Of a DNA stretch of 28,614 bases, positions 16,346 through 23,773 are shown in pieces (positions within the stretch are counted from its first letter, which is position 1; every line of letters starts with the position of its first letter). The stretch is from Oscillospiraceae bacterium (GTDB lineage: Bacteria; Bacillota_A; Clostridia; Oscillospirales; Oscillospiraceae): positions 1-28,614 of the forward strand of contig JAFYLN010000178.1 of NCBI GenBank assembly GCA_017537045.1, read 5' to 3'. The position numbers and the translations under genes are program-made. The notes under the pieces are model-generated. The model was not told the origin of the DNA. It did not search any database and saw only the letters and a program-made list of their open reading frames with translations.

Positions 16346-17260
16346 ATGATGATCCCGTTCAAAAAACTGGAACTTTCACAAAAACACAACTTTGATGCCT
16401 TTTTGCTCAGGGCAGGCAAAGAAGCCTGTGAATACTCGTTTGCAAATCTTTTTCTCTGGGGACGCAAAAAAGTGGCACAGCAGGATGGGTTTCTGCTGCT
16501 GTTATCCCAGTTTGACCGGAAAACGGTTTATATTTTTCCCGTGGGTGAGGGAAATTTGAAAGCAGCACTGGATGCCATTATCCACGATGCCGGGATGCGC
16601 GGCATTCCCTGCTGCCTTGCGGCGCTGACAGAAGAGGAATGCCGTCTGGTGGAGACGCTTTATCCCGGAAAATTCAGCTTCTACTGCGACAGGGACAGCT
16701 ATGACTACATCTATTCCATCGATGACCTGGCTGACCTGAAAGGCCGTAAGCTCCAGAAAAAACGCAACCATTTAAACCGCTTTGAGCAGGCACATCCGCA
16801 GGCGCAGATTCTGCAGCTGGATGAAAGCAACCGCGTGGCTGCATTCGCGCTGGCAGAGCAGTGGTACGCCAACCGTACAGCCACCGATCCCAACCATGAC
16901 TATCATCTGGAGCATCAGGCACTGCACCGCGCATTTGCGTTTTATGCGCAGCTGGGGATGGAAGGTGTGGTTTTGGAAGAGCATGGAAAGATCCTGGCTT
17001 TTTCCATGGGCAGCCGACTGAACAGGGATACCTTTGATATCCATTTTGAAAAGGCACTGGATACAACCGATGGCGCTTATGCCGCCGTGAACCGGGGCTT
17101 TGCACGCTACCTGCGGGAAAAATTCCCGGAGCTCAGATGGCTGAACCGGGAGGACGATCTGGGAATTGAGGGACTGCGCAAGGCAAAGCTTTCCTATTAT
17201 CCCGATCATATGGTGGAAAAATGCTGGGCAGAGCTTCGGGAGGAAGAAGATGATTACTGA
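16346..17260 (+). CDS. DUF2156-type GNAT-fold protein
   Basis: 304 residues, resembling DUF2156 proteins, a tandem GNAT fold related to the catalytic part of phosphatidylglycerol lysyltransferases and FemX-like aminoacyl transferases. Recognisable parts are SFANLFLWGRKK near the N-terminus, DYIYSIDDLADLKGRKLQKKRNHLNRF (about 120-150, typical of the family) and the C-terminal LNREDDLGIEGLRKAKLSYYPDHMVEK. No membrane segment, so cytoplasmic. AAAGGAAG precedes two consecutive ATG codons (16346 and 16349). Overlaps the next gene by 11 bp. Substrate unknown; the neighbouring peptidoglycan carboxypeptidase hints at cell-envelope work, which is only inference. Confidence 0.75.
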   Translation: MMIPFKKLELSQKHNFDAFLLRAGKEACEYSFANLFLWGRKKVAQQDGFLLLLSQFDRKTVYIFPVGEGNLKAALDAIIHDAGMRGIPCCLAALTEEECRLVETLYPGKFSFYCDRDSYDYIYSIDDLADLKGRKLQKKRNHLNRFEQAHPQAQILQLDESNRVAAFALAEQWYANRTATDPNHDYHLEHQALHRAFAFYAQLGMEGVVLEEHGKILAFSMGSRLNRDTFDIHFEKALDTTDGAYAAVNRGFARYLREKFPELRWLNREDDLGIEGLRKAKLSYYPDHMVEKCWAELREEEDDY

Positions 17261-18008
17261 TTATCCACGTTCGCACCATATAGATGCGCTGCGAAAGCTG
17301 TGGAAAGAGGCTTTTGGGGACAACGATGCATTTCTGGATGCTTTCTTCGCCAAGGGTTTCAATCCCCGACGATGCCGCTGTATCATGGAGAAAGATGAAA
17401 TCCTGGCGGCGCTGTACTGGTTTGAGGTCACATACCGCAGCCAGCGGTTTGCATACCTCTACGCAGTTGCAACGGCTGCTGCCTACCGAGGACAGGGATT
17501 GTTTTCCGCGCTTCTGGCAGATACGAAACAGGTGCTGGCAGATGCGGGCTTTGATGGTATTCTGCTGGTTCCGGAAACGGAAAGTCTTGGCCGGATGTAT
17601 GAAAAATTCGGATTTTCAGCCTGTGCCTGCGTAGCCCATTGCAGAATTGATGCAGGAGAAAAACAGGCCGCGTTCCGGGAAATCGGAGCAGCTGCGTTTG
17701 CTGCCCTGCGGCGCAGCATGCTTCCGGAGGGTGGTGTGGTACAGGAGGGCGCACTGCTTGAATTCCTCGCATCACAGTACCGCTTCTGGACAGGGAATGG
17801 ATGGCTTGCAGTGGGACAGGTTTATGATGGGAAGCTGGTTTGTCAGGAATTTCTGGGTCGGAAAGAGGCGATGAGTGGGCTTGTACGGGCGCTGGGCGCT
17901 GCGCAGGGCATATTTCGCACGCCGGGCGGGACAGAGCCCTTTGCGTGGGTTCTGCCGTTGCACAGATACTGCGAACCTCCTGCGTATTTTGCTTTGGCGT
18001 TGGATTGA
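17250..18008 (+). CDS. GNAT family N-acetyltransferase
   Basis: 252 residues. N-terminal half is a GNAT acetyltransferase: LYAVATAAAYRGQGLFSALLADT (about 68-90) is the acetyl-CoA motif A with the RGQGLFS loop, followed by GFDGILLVPETESLGRMYEKFGF. The C-terminal half (about 150-252) is a less conserved extension, as in two-domain acetyltransferases of the Eis type. The frame extends upstream to 17166, but ATG 17250 is preferred because AGGAAGAAG precedes it and the 11-bp overlap couples it to the upstream gene. Substrate unknown. Confidence 0.8.
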   Translation: MITDYPRSHHIDALRKLWKEAFGDNDAFLDAFFAKGFNPRRCRCIMEKDEILAALYWFEVTYRSQRFAYLYAVATAAAYRGQGLFSALLADTKQVLADAGFDGILLVPETESLGRMYEKFGFSACACVAHCRIDAGEKQAAFREIGAAAFAALRRSMLPEGGVVQEGALLEFLASQYRFWTGNGWLAVGQVYDGKLVCQEFLGRKEAMSGLVRALGAAQGIFRTPGGTEPFAWVLPLHRYCEPPAYFALALD

Positions 18009-18023
18009 TGAAAGGGGGAAAAG

Positions 18024-18602
18024 ATGAAAAAACTTTTGATCACGGGTTTTGATCCCTTTGGCGGCGAGACAGTCAATCCGTCGTGGGAAGCAGTGAAGCA
18101 GCTGCCGGAGACCATCGGAGATTATGCGTTATTCAAATTTGAGATACCGACCATATTTGGTTTGGCGGCGCAAACGGTTTTGGAAAAAGCAGCCCAAATC
18201 CAGCCGGATGTGATCCTGTGTATCGGACAGGCGGGTGGCCGCGACGCGGTCACGCCGGAGCGGATTGGCATTAACGTGCGAAATGCCCGCATTGCGGATA
18301 ATGCGGGCAACCGGCCGCAGGAGGAAATCATCTGTGAAGATGGAGCGGACGGAATATTTGCCACAGTGCCGGTAGCAGCCATGGCGGAGGCGATCAGGAA
18401 AGCAGAGCTGCCCGCACATGTATCTAACACAGCGGGTGCATTTGTCTGTAACGACACCCTTTACACGCTTTTATATCATTTTGCAGGGAAACCTGTCCAC
18501 GTGGGGTTCATCCATGTGCCCTATATTCCACAGCAGGGCACACCCAACCTGCCGCTGGAGCAGATCACCCATGCCCTTACCGCCGCAATTTCTGCTTTGT
18601 AA
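18024..18602 (+). CDS. pcp: Pyroglutamyl peptidase I (peptidase C15)
   Basis: Cytoplasmic cysteine peptidase removing N-terminal pyroglutamate from peptides. 192 residues. The catalytic triad is visible: E79 in TPERIGINVRNA, C142 in GAFVCND and H164 in GFIHVPYIPQQ; the N-terminal LLITGFDPFGGETVNPS is the family signature. AAGGGGGAAAAG precedes the ATG, 15 bp after the acetyltransferase, so it belongs to that operon. The TAA stop coincides with the start of MITE-like copy E. Confidence 0.95.
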   Translation: MKKLLITGFDPFGGETVNPSWEAVKQLPETIGDYALFKFEIPTIFGLAAQTVLEKAAQIQPDVILCIGQAGGRDAVTPERIGINVRNARIADNAGNRPQEEIICEDGADGIFATVPVAAMAEAIRKAELPAHVSNTAGAFVCNDTLYTLLYHFAGKPVHVGFIHVPYIPQQGTPNLPLEQITHALTAAISAL

Positions 18603-18781
18603 ATTGATGTTTATCGCGCAATGTAACGTGGATAACGTAGGGGCGACCATTGGTCGCCCGTGCAGAAAAATGTTGCGAATTCGCATTGGGTTTCGGCGAA
18701 TTCGTAACAGACAACCGCAGCGGGCGGCGGGTCGCCGCCCCTACGAGATCATTGTAAGATTGTACGACAAACTGAAATTTA
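18600..18781 (+). mobile_element. MITE-like element, copy E
   Basis: Best-preserved termini: TAAATTGATGTTTATCG on the left and CGACAAACTGAAATTTA on the right, inverted repeats with TA at both outer edges. The interior has the GGGGCGACC-ATT-GGTCGCCC stem, the TTGCGAATTCGCATTGGGTTTCGGCGAATTCGTAA stem and a GGGCGGCGGGTCGCCGCCC stem. The left TAA is the pcp stop codon. Confidence 0.82.
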
Positions 18782-18792
18782 GCATTCCATGC

Positions 18793-18830
18793 AAAAAACC
18801 TGCCGCCCATGTGGCGGCAGGTTTGTTTTT
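18793..18830. terminator. Bidirectional terminator between pcp and the importer operon
   Basis: A 12-bp stem (AAACCTGCCGCC and complement, 18796-18824) is flanked by A-run and T-run on both sides, so it can end both the minus-strand importer operon and rightward transcription through copy E. Confidence 0.88.
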
Positions 18831-19769
18831 TCACCGTGTTCCTTTGTCGTAGGGGATGCCTTCAGCTTTGGGAGCGCGGGACTTCTTGGAAGTAAAGGCC
18901 AACACGATCAGAGAAATGATATATGGCAGCATATTGTAGACCTGACTGGGAATATCCAGCGCTGCAAGGAAGTCAAAGCCCATGTACACATTGGACAGGG
19001 CACGGAACATGCCGAACAGCAGGGCTGCCAGCGCGATCTTGACGGGATGCCAGGCACCGAAGATCATGACGGCCAGAGACAGGAAGCCGAAACCGGCGAC
19101 ACCATACTCGAAGCGCCACTCGGAAACACCGGCAGTGATGAACACGATGCCGCCCAGACCGCCCAGTGCACCGGAGATCAGAACACCTGCCCAGCGCATC
19201 TTGTAAACGTTGATGCCGACAGAGTCTGCTGCCTGGGGATGCTCGCCACAAGCCATCAGACGAAGGCCGAAGCGGGTCTTATAAAGCATCACATACACCA
19301 GAATCAGCGCCACCAGTGTAACCACCATAAACCAGTTAAACTCAAAGCCATTCATATTGACCAGCAGCGACTGCTTGGGGATGGCGTACTGGATGACGGA
19401 GGAAACGTCATCGGGGTTGGCGGCGGTATTGATGGCCTTGACGATAACGGTAGCAGCCGCAACGCCCAGCATATTCAGTGCAGTACCGATGATGGTCTGG
19501 TCTGCCTTGAAGTTGATGCAGGCAACTGCCAGCAAGGATGAGTACAGCATGCCCACCAGTGCAGCAGCCAGAACGACACCGAGGATGATCACGATGGCAG
19601 GACTGCCAGCAGGCAGATAACGCATGGCCAGCGCACCACCCATAGCACCCATGACCATGATGCCTTCAAGGCCAAGGTTGATCACGCCGGAGTGCTCAGA
19701 GATACAGCCGCCCAGTGCGACGAGGATCAGAACCGAAGCGAAAATCAATGTATATTGGATCAACAGCAT
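18831..19769 (-). CDS. Nucleoside-type ABC importer permease, second subunit (NupQ-like)
   Basis: 312 residues, about eight to nine membrane helices, of the branched-chain amino acid/ribose-type permease superfamily. SEHSGVINLGLEGIMVMGA near the N-terminus and the KTRFGLRLMACGEHPQAADSVGINVYKMRW cytoplasmic loop are typical of the second permease of BMP-linked nucleoside importers. The start at 19769 has a GGAGG site; its ATG shares one base with the stop of the upstream permease (TGATG), giving translational coupling. Longer in-frame extension to 19883 runs through that gene and was rejected. Last gene of the operon, followed by a terminator. Confidence 0.9.
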   Translation of the reverse strand: MLLIQYTLIFASVLILVALGGCISEHSGVINLGLEGIMVMGAMGGALAMRYLPAGSPAIVIILGVVLAAALVGMLYSSLLAVACINFKADQTIIGTALNMLGVAAATVIVKAINTAANPDDVSSVIQYAIPKQSLLVNMNGFEFNWFMVVTLVALILVYVMLYKTRFGLRLMACGEHPQAADSVGINVYKMRWAGVLISGALGGLGGIVFITAGVSEWRFEYGVAGFGFLSLAVMIFGAWHPVKIALAALLFGMFRALSNVYMGFDFLAALDIPSQVYNMLPYIISLIVLAFTSKKSRAPKAEGIPYDKGTR

Positions 19770-20905
19770 CAGGCTTGACCTCCTTCCGTATTTTCCTGCG
19801 CAGCAGCTCTTGCGGCCTCTTTCTCTTCCCACTTGGCAATGCCCGTATTCATGGCATGTTTCATGAACAGCACAAAGCCGCACAGATAGATGATGATGGC
19901 GGAAATCAGATCAGAGATCTGCGCGCAGTACATGGTTTTGTCTACATAAGCGCCGCCGATGGTGATATGCTGAATGAAGAAAGAGGAGAGCACGGCACCC
20001 ATAGGATGCAGGTTTCCTAAGAATGCTGCGGCGATACCGTTGAAGCCCATGCCGGGAACGGAAGAAGTGGAGCACTGCCACTGTTCAAAACCGGTCAGAT
20101 ACAGCAGTGCGGCACCCATACCGGCCAATGCACCGCTGATGGCCAGCGTGACGATGGTGTTACGCTTTTCAGCCATGCCGCAATATCTGGCGGCGTTTTT
20201 GTTATTGCCCGTTGCCTTCAGCTCGTAGCCAAATTTGGTCTTTTCCAGAACCACCCATACGATAATTGCCATGATGACGGACAGGGGCAGTGCAAGACCG
20301 ACGTACTGGTTACCGTTGAACAGCTTGCTCAGCCCCAGAGAGGGCAGCAGGGAGACGGGGCTGGTGCGTTCCAGAGAGAATGTATAGGGACTGGTCGGCT
20401 CCTTGACATTGGTCAGCAGCATATTTACCAGATACAGGGTGATCCAGTTGAGCATAATGCCGGAAATGACTTCGTTTACATTGCAGTAAGCCTTCAAAAA
20501 GCCACTGATGGAACCAAGCACAGCACCGCCGGCCATGGCAAGGAGCATGCAAGCCCACCAGGGCAGATTCCATGCCAGTGCCGCAAACAGAGCCATGCCT
20601 GCACCGGCACAGTACTGGCCGGCAGTACCGATATTAAACAGGCCGACCTTGTAAGCAAAAAGGATTGCCAGAGCGCACATCAGCAGAGGTGCGGTTTTTA
20701 CCAGTGTGTTGCCCAGATATTTCATCTGGGTAGCAGGTCTGCTGTAGGTCAGGAAATTCTTGATCACGGTGATGATGGCTTCACCTGCACCGGCAGGATT
20801 GATGAACAGCAGCACCACATAGCCGATGAACAGACCTAGAATGACACAGATCAGCGCAGAGAGCAGGGACTGAACGCCGCTGTTTTTCAGAAAGTTCTTT
20901 TTCAT
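19769..20905 (-). CDS. Nucleoside-type ABC importer permease, first subunit (NupP-like)
   Basis: 378 residues with roughly ten hydrophobic segments. FAYKVGLFNIGTAGQYCAGAG and KTKFGYELKATGNNKNAARYCGM are characteristic of the first permease of BMP-type importers. It starts inside the stop codon of the ATPase gene (ATGA overlap) and is coupled to the next permease by TGATG, so all three subunits are made together. A charged, Ala/Glu-rich cytoplasmic tail ends the protein. Confidence 0.9.
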   Translation of the reverse strand: MKKNFLKNSGVQSLLSALICVILGLFIGYVVLLFINPAGAGEAIITVIKNFLTYSRPATQMKYLGNTLVKTAPLLMCALAILFAYKVGLFNIGTAGQYCAGAGMALFAALAWNLPWWACMLLAMAGGAVLGSISGFLKAYCNVNEVISGIMLNWITLYLVNMLLTNVKEPTSPYTFSLERTSPVSLLPSLGLSKLFNGNQYVGLALPLSVIMAIIVWVVLEKTKFGYELKATGNNKNAARYCGMAEKRNTIVTLAISGALAGMGAALLYLTGFEQWQCSTSSVPGMGFNGIAAAFLGNLHPMGAVLSSFFIQHITIGGAYVDKTMYCAQISDLISAIIIYLCGFVLFMKHAMNTGIAKWEEKEAARAAAQENTEGGQA

Positions 20906-22440
20906 CGCGCCACCTCATCTCTCTTTGCGCCGGCCATATACAGACCCAGTTCTTCAACCGTTGTATTCTTGGGGTCAAATTCACCGACGATCTCGCCTTC
21001 ATACATGACCAGAATCCGGTCAGGAACATTCATAACCTCATCCAGCTCCAGAGAAACCAGCAGCACGGCTTTGCCGGCATCGCGCTGCGCAACCAGCTGG
21101 CTGTGGATATACTCAATGGCACCAACGTCCAGACCGCGGGTGGGCTGAACAGCCACCAGAAGCTCGGGATTCTTGTCGATCTCACGGGCGATAATGGCTT
21201 TCTGCTGGTTGCCGCCAGACATGGACCGGGCGGTGGTAACAGGACCCTGACCGCTGCGGACGTCATACTGTTCGATCAACCGCTCGGCATAGCTGCGGAT
21301 ATTCTTGCGCTTCAGGAAGCCGGCCTTGCTGGTAAACTCAGGCTCGAAGTAGCGCTGCAGAATAATGTTGTCTTCCAGCGTATAATCCAGCACCAGACCG
21401 TGCTTATGGCGGTCTTCGGGGATGTGGCTCATGCCGGACAGGCTGCGTTTGCGGATGGATGCTTTGGTAATATCCTTGCCGCAGAGGGTCAGCGTGCCGG
21501 ACTTGACAGGCTCCAGACCCGTAATGCCGTAAACCAGCTCGGCCTGACCGTTGCCATCGATACCGGCGATACAGACAATCTCACCGGCTCGAACCTGGAA
21601 GGATACGTTCTTAACAGCATCCTCGCTGCCACGCTTTGCGGCAACGCTGATATTCTGAACGTCCAGGATTACATCGGCGGGCTTCGCGGCTTCCTTGTCC
21701 ACAGCAAACTTGACATCACGACCCACCATCATGCGGGACAATTCCTGTGCGGTGACGTTCTTGGTCTCCACGGTGCCGATGTACTTGCCCTTGCGCAGAA
21801 CGGTGCAGCGGTCAGCAACGGCCATGATCTCGGCCAGCTTGTGGGAGATGAAGAGGATGGACTTGCCCTCAGCAGCCAGATTTTTCATAATCTGCATCAG
21901 CTCATCAATCTCCTGGGGGGTCAGCACGGCGGTGGGCTCGTCGAAGATCAGCACGTCGTTCTCACGGTAGAGCATCTTCAGAATTTCGGTACGCTGCTGC
22001 ATGCCCACTGTAATATCCTCAATGACCGCATCGGGATCCACGTACAGGCCGTACTTTTCGGACAATGCCATGACCTTTTTTCGTGCTTCCTGCTTTTTCA
22101 GGAAACCGAACTTGTCCGTAGGCTCTACGCCCATAATGATGTTGTCAAGAACCGTGAAGCATTCCACCAGCTTGAAGTGCTGGTGCACCATGCCGATACC
22201 CAGATCATTGGCGTCATTGGGATTTCGGATCTCTACTTTCTTGCCGTTCATGTGGATCTCGCCCTCTTCCGGCTGATAGAGGCCGAACAGCACACTCATC
22301 AGCGTGGACTTACCGGCACCGTTTTCACCCAGAAGTGCGTGGATCTCGCCCTTTCTGAGCTGCAGGGTAATATCATCATTGGCGATGATACCGGGGAACC
22401 GCTTGGTGATGTGCAGCATTTCAACTGCATAGTTTTCCAA
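20902..22440 (-). CDS. Nucleoside-type ABC importer ATPase with two ATP-binding domains (NupO-like)
   Basis: About 512 residues with two fused ABC domains. Domain 1 has Walker A GENGAGKST, signature VGMQQR and Walker B LIFDEPTAVL. Domain 2 has the degenerate Walker A GIDGNGQAE, signature MSGGNQQK and VAVQPTRGLDVGA, as usual for sugar/nucleoside importers of this class. The N-terminus is uncertain: no early ATG is suitably placed, and TTG 22440 lies 10 nt behind a strong AGGAGG; TTG 22449 is too close to that site and ATG 22419 too far. First gene of a three-gene operon. The substrate-binding lipoprotein is missing here; the candidate is at 13759. Confidence 0.92.
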   Translation of the reverse strand: MENYAVEMLHITKRFPGIIANDDITLQLRKGEIHALLGENGAGKSTLMSVLFGLYQPEEGEIHMNGKKVEIRNPNDANDLGIGMVHQHFKLVECFTVLDNIIMGVEPTDKFGFLKKQEARKKVMALSEKYGLYVDPDAVIEDITVGMQQRTEILKMLYRENDVLIFDEPTAVLTPQEIDELMQIMKNLAAEGKSILFISHKLAEIMAVADRCTVLRKGKYIGTVETKNVTAQELSRMMVGRDVKFAVDKEAAKPADVILDVQNISVAAKRGSEDAVKNVSFQVRAGEIVCIAGIDGNGQAELVYGITGLEPVKSGTLTLCGKDITKASIRKRSLSGMSHIPEDRHKHGLVLDYTLEDNIILQRYFEPEFTSKAGFLKRKNIRSYAERLIEQYDVRSGQGPVTTARSMSGGNQQKAIIAREIDKNPELLVAVQPTRGLDVGAIEYIHSQLVAQRDAGKAVLLVSLELDEVMNVPDRILVMYEGEIVGEFDPKNTTVEELGLYMAGAKRDEVAR

Positions 22441-22535
22441 TTTCAGCAAACCTCCTTATACAGTCAATGGATTGCGCCGGATACCGCCGGGAGGCCTGAC
22501 GGTACCGATGTCCATTTCCGCTTTTATACTGTTTC

Positions 22536-22564
22536 AGTATACCATGACTATGGCACTTTTGCAA
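22536..22564 (-). promoter_or_regulatory. Promoter of the ABC importer operon
   Basis: On the minus strand, TTGCAA (22564-22559), 17-nt spacer, TATACT (22541-22536). The leader of about 75 nt contains a short GC-rich hairpin (around 22480-22503) but no recognised riboswitch. Confidence 0.8.
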
Positions 22565-22623
22565 AAGGTATTTCCAGAATGCGATGATATTTTATGCCAG
22601 TTGCCATATTTCAAGCAGATTAT

Positions 22624-22653
22624 ATAGAAAACGCACGCCCAATGCGTGCGTTT
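22624..22653 (-). terminator. Intrinsic terminator of queT
   Basis: A 10-bp stem (AAACGCACGC and complement, 22629-22653) is followed on the minus strand by TTTTC. It starts 8 bp past the queT stop. Confidence 0.85.
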
Positions 22654-22660
22654 GTCAGTT

Positions 22661-23167
22661 TCAGTGAAAAAGAAGCCGCGCAAGACCGCGCCGTTCCAAA
22701 ATGCGAAAGAGCAGGCTTCCCAGCGTCAGCAAAACGGCGGCCTCTCCCAGTGCCACATAAAGTGCGTTGATCCCAAAGCCACCGCCGATGTAGACCGTCA
22801 GTTCCCAGCCTACAAAAATGGCATTTGACAGCGCAGGCATTACCATGCTCAGAAGAGGATAACCCTTGATACGGTAATTGCGCAGAGCATACATGGCCAG
22901 CGCGGCGATCAGCGTGGCGGCAGTTCCAGCCAGCCAGTCCAGCGGCAGAGCTGCGGCAAAGGTAAGATTAAACAGCAGACAGCCGACCGTCAGGCCTGAA
23001 ATGGCGGCAGGCGTAAATAGCGCAAGAACGCAAAGCGCTTCAGACATACGCAGCTGGATGGCGAAGGAAGTGGAATTGGGTATAAGGAAGTTTTGCAGAT
23101 GTGTCAGCACTGCATACAGTGCGGCGATCAGTGCTGCATGGGCAAGATATTTTGTTTTGTTGTTCAT
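22661..23167 (-). CDS. queT: QueT-type queuosine precursor transporter (ECF S component)
   Basis: 168 residues, five to six membrane helices; resembles the QueT family of substrate-binding ECF subunits that import preQ1 or related deazaguanines for queuosine in tRNA. Recognisable segments: ALYAVLTHLQNF near the N-terminus, the QLRMSEALCVLALFTPAAISGLTVGCLLFN segment (about 38-67) and the conserved Gly/Glu-rich C-terminal helices. A GAGG site precedes the ATG. A preQ1-I-like riboswitch on the same strand 500 bp upstream independently supports the assignment. Energising ECF subunits are not in this window. Confidence 0.88.
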   Translation of the reverse strand: MNNKTKYLAHAALIAALYAVLTHLQNFLIPNSTSFAIQLRMSEALCVLALFTPAAISGLTVGCLLFNLTFAAALPLDWLAGTAATLIAALAMYALRNYRIKGYPLLSMVMPALSNAIFVGWELTVYIGGGFGINALYVALGEAAVLLTLGSLLFRILERRGLARLLFH

Positions 23168-23190
23168 AGGAAAGCCTCATTTCAAAGAGA

Positions 23191-23613
23191 TAAATTGATG
23201 TTTATCGCACTGTTGCGGTTTCAAATTGTCGCCCCTGTGGGGCGACAGCATCCTTCGGATGCAGGGGAAGCGGATTGCTACGTCGCTTCGCTCCTCGCAA
23301 TGACATCGTGATTTGGTAGTTGGTAGCAGCAAAATCGGCACGGAAACCATCGAAAACCACTGTCATTCCGCGCAGGCTGAAAGGCCGACGTGGGAATCTC
23401 CCGGTACAATGTTTGTTTCTGCACTGCTTATCGATGCATGGAAGCAGGAGATTGCCACGTCGCGCTTCGCGCTCCTCGCAATGACATGTTTTTGAGCGGC
23501 ACAATGTTGCGAATTTGCCGAATACCAATGCGAATTCGCAACATTTCTCTGCGCGGGCGGCTAATAGCCGCCCCTACATTCACAATCGAAACAGCGCGAT
23601 AAACTGAAATTTA
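23191..23613 (+). mobile_element. MITE-like element, copy F (largest), between riboswitch and queT
   Basis: Termini TAAATTGATGTTTATCGC and CGATAAACTGAAATTTA, with TA at both outer edges. The 423-bp interior contains a CGCCCC-TGTG-GGGGCG type stem, three TGTCATT-type modules (see separate entry), the TTGCGAATT...GAATTCGCAA stem and a GGGCGG-CTAAT-CCGCCC stem. It begins 23 bp upstream of the queT start codon (on queT's side) and ends about 10 bp from the riboswitch terminator. No frame in it looks coding. Confidence 0.82.
23271..23487. repeat. Nested TGTCATTGCGA-type modules inside copy F
   Basis: Modules at 23271-23306 and 23447-23487 both read GGATTGCYACGTCG...CGCTCCTCGCAATGACA; a third (23361-23400) reads TGTCATTCCGCG...GACGTGGGAATCTCC in the opposite direction and is more diverged. 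They correspond to the pair in copy B and suggest that the element collects or exchanges cargo. Confidence 0.6.
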
Positions 23614-23733
23614 GGAAATAAAAACGGATGGTTTTTCCATCCGCAGCAAAAGAAAATGGGCGCAAAGCGCCCACCCAAAGTCCTAGTTTTGTTTAGAGAC
23701 AGGATGGTTACGAACTGTCTGTATACAATTATC
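23614..23733 (-). promoter_or_regulatory. PreQ1-I-like riboswitch with two terminator hairpins
   Basis: Read on the minus strand from the start site near 23733. Aptamer (23720-23682): 6-bp stem AGACAG/CUGUCU, 12-nt loop beginning UUCGUAACC, then the A-rich tail CUAAACAAAACUAGG. The small stem, C-rich loop and AAAACUAGG tail that folds back into the loop are the layout of class I preQ1 riboswitches; the tail closely resembles that of the Thermoanaerobacter example as I remember it. Two terminator-like hairpins follow: UGGGCGC/GCGCCCA with AUUUUCUUUU (23673-23648) and CGGAUGG/CCAUCCG with UUUUU (23643-23620). Next gene on this strand is queT, 450 bp on, beyond copy F. Confidence 0.72.
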
Positions 23734-23739
23734 AAGAGC

Positions 23740-23768
23740 ATTATATTCCCTTGGCGCAGTGTTGTCAA
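23740..23768 (-). promoter_or_regulatory. Consensus promoter of the preQ1 riboswitch/queT unit
   Basis: On the minus strand TTGACA (23768-23763), 17-nt spacer, TATAAT (23745-23740): perfect in both boxes. It starts 6 bp after the stop codon of the ImmA-like gene, so the riboswitch unit has its own promoter. Confidence 0.92.
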
Positions 23769-23773
23769 GTCCT

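Noticed and set aside
18418..19541. Open frames 18418-18852 and 18789-19541 on the plus strand
   Set aside because: The first crosses the pcp 3' end, repeat copy E and a terminator; the second is antisense to the importer permease.
22461..22535. Leader of the importer operon considered as a purine riboswitch
   Set aside because: Only a short GC-rich hairpin is visible; the three-way junction and loop sequences of purine riboswitches are absent.
21103..22587. Plus-strand 494-codon frame across the importer ATPase
   Set aside because: Antisense to a complete two-domain ABC ATPase; it also runs through that operon's promoter.
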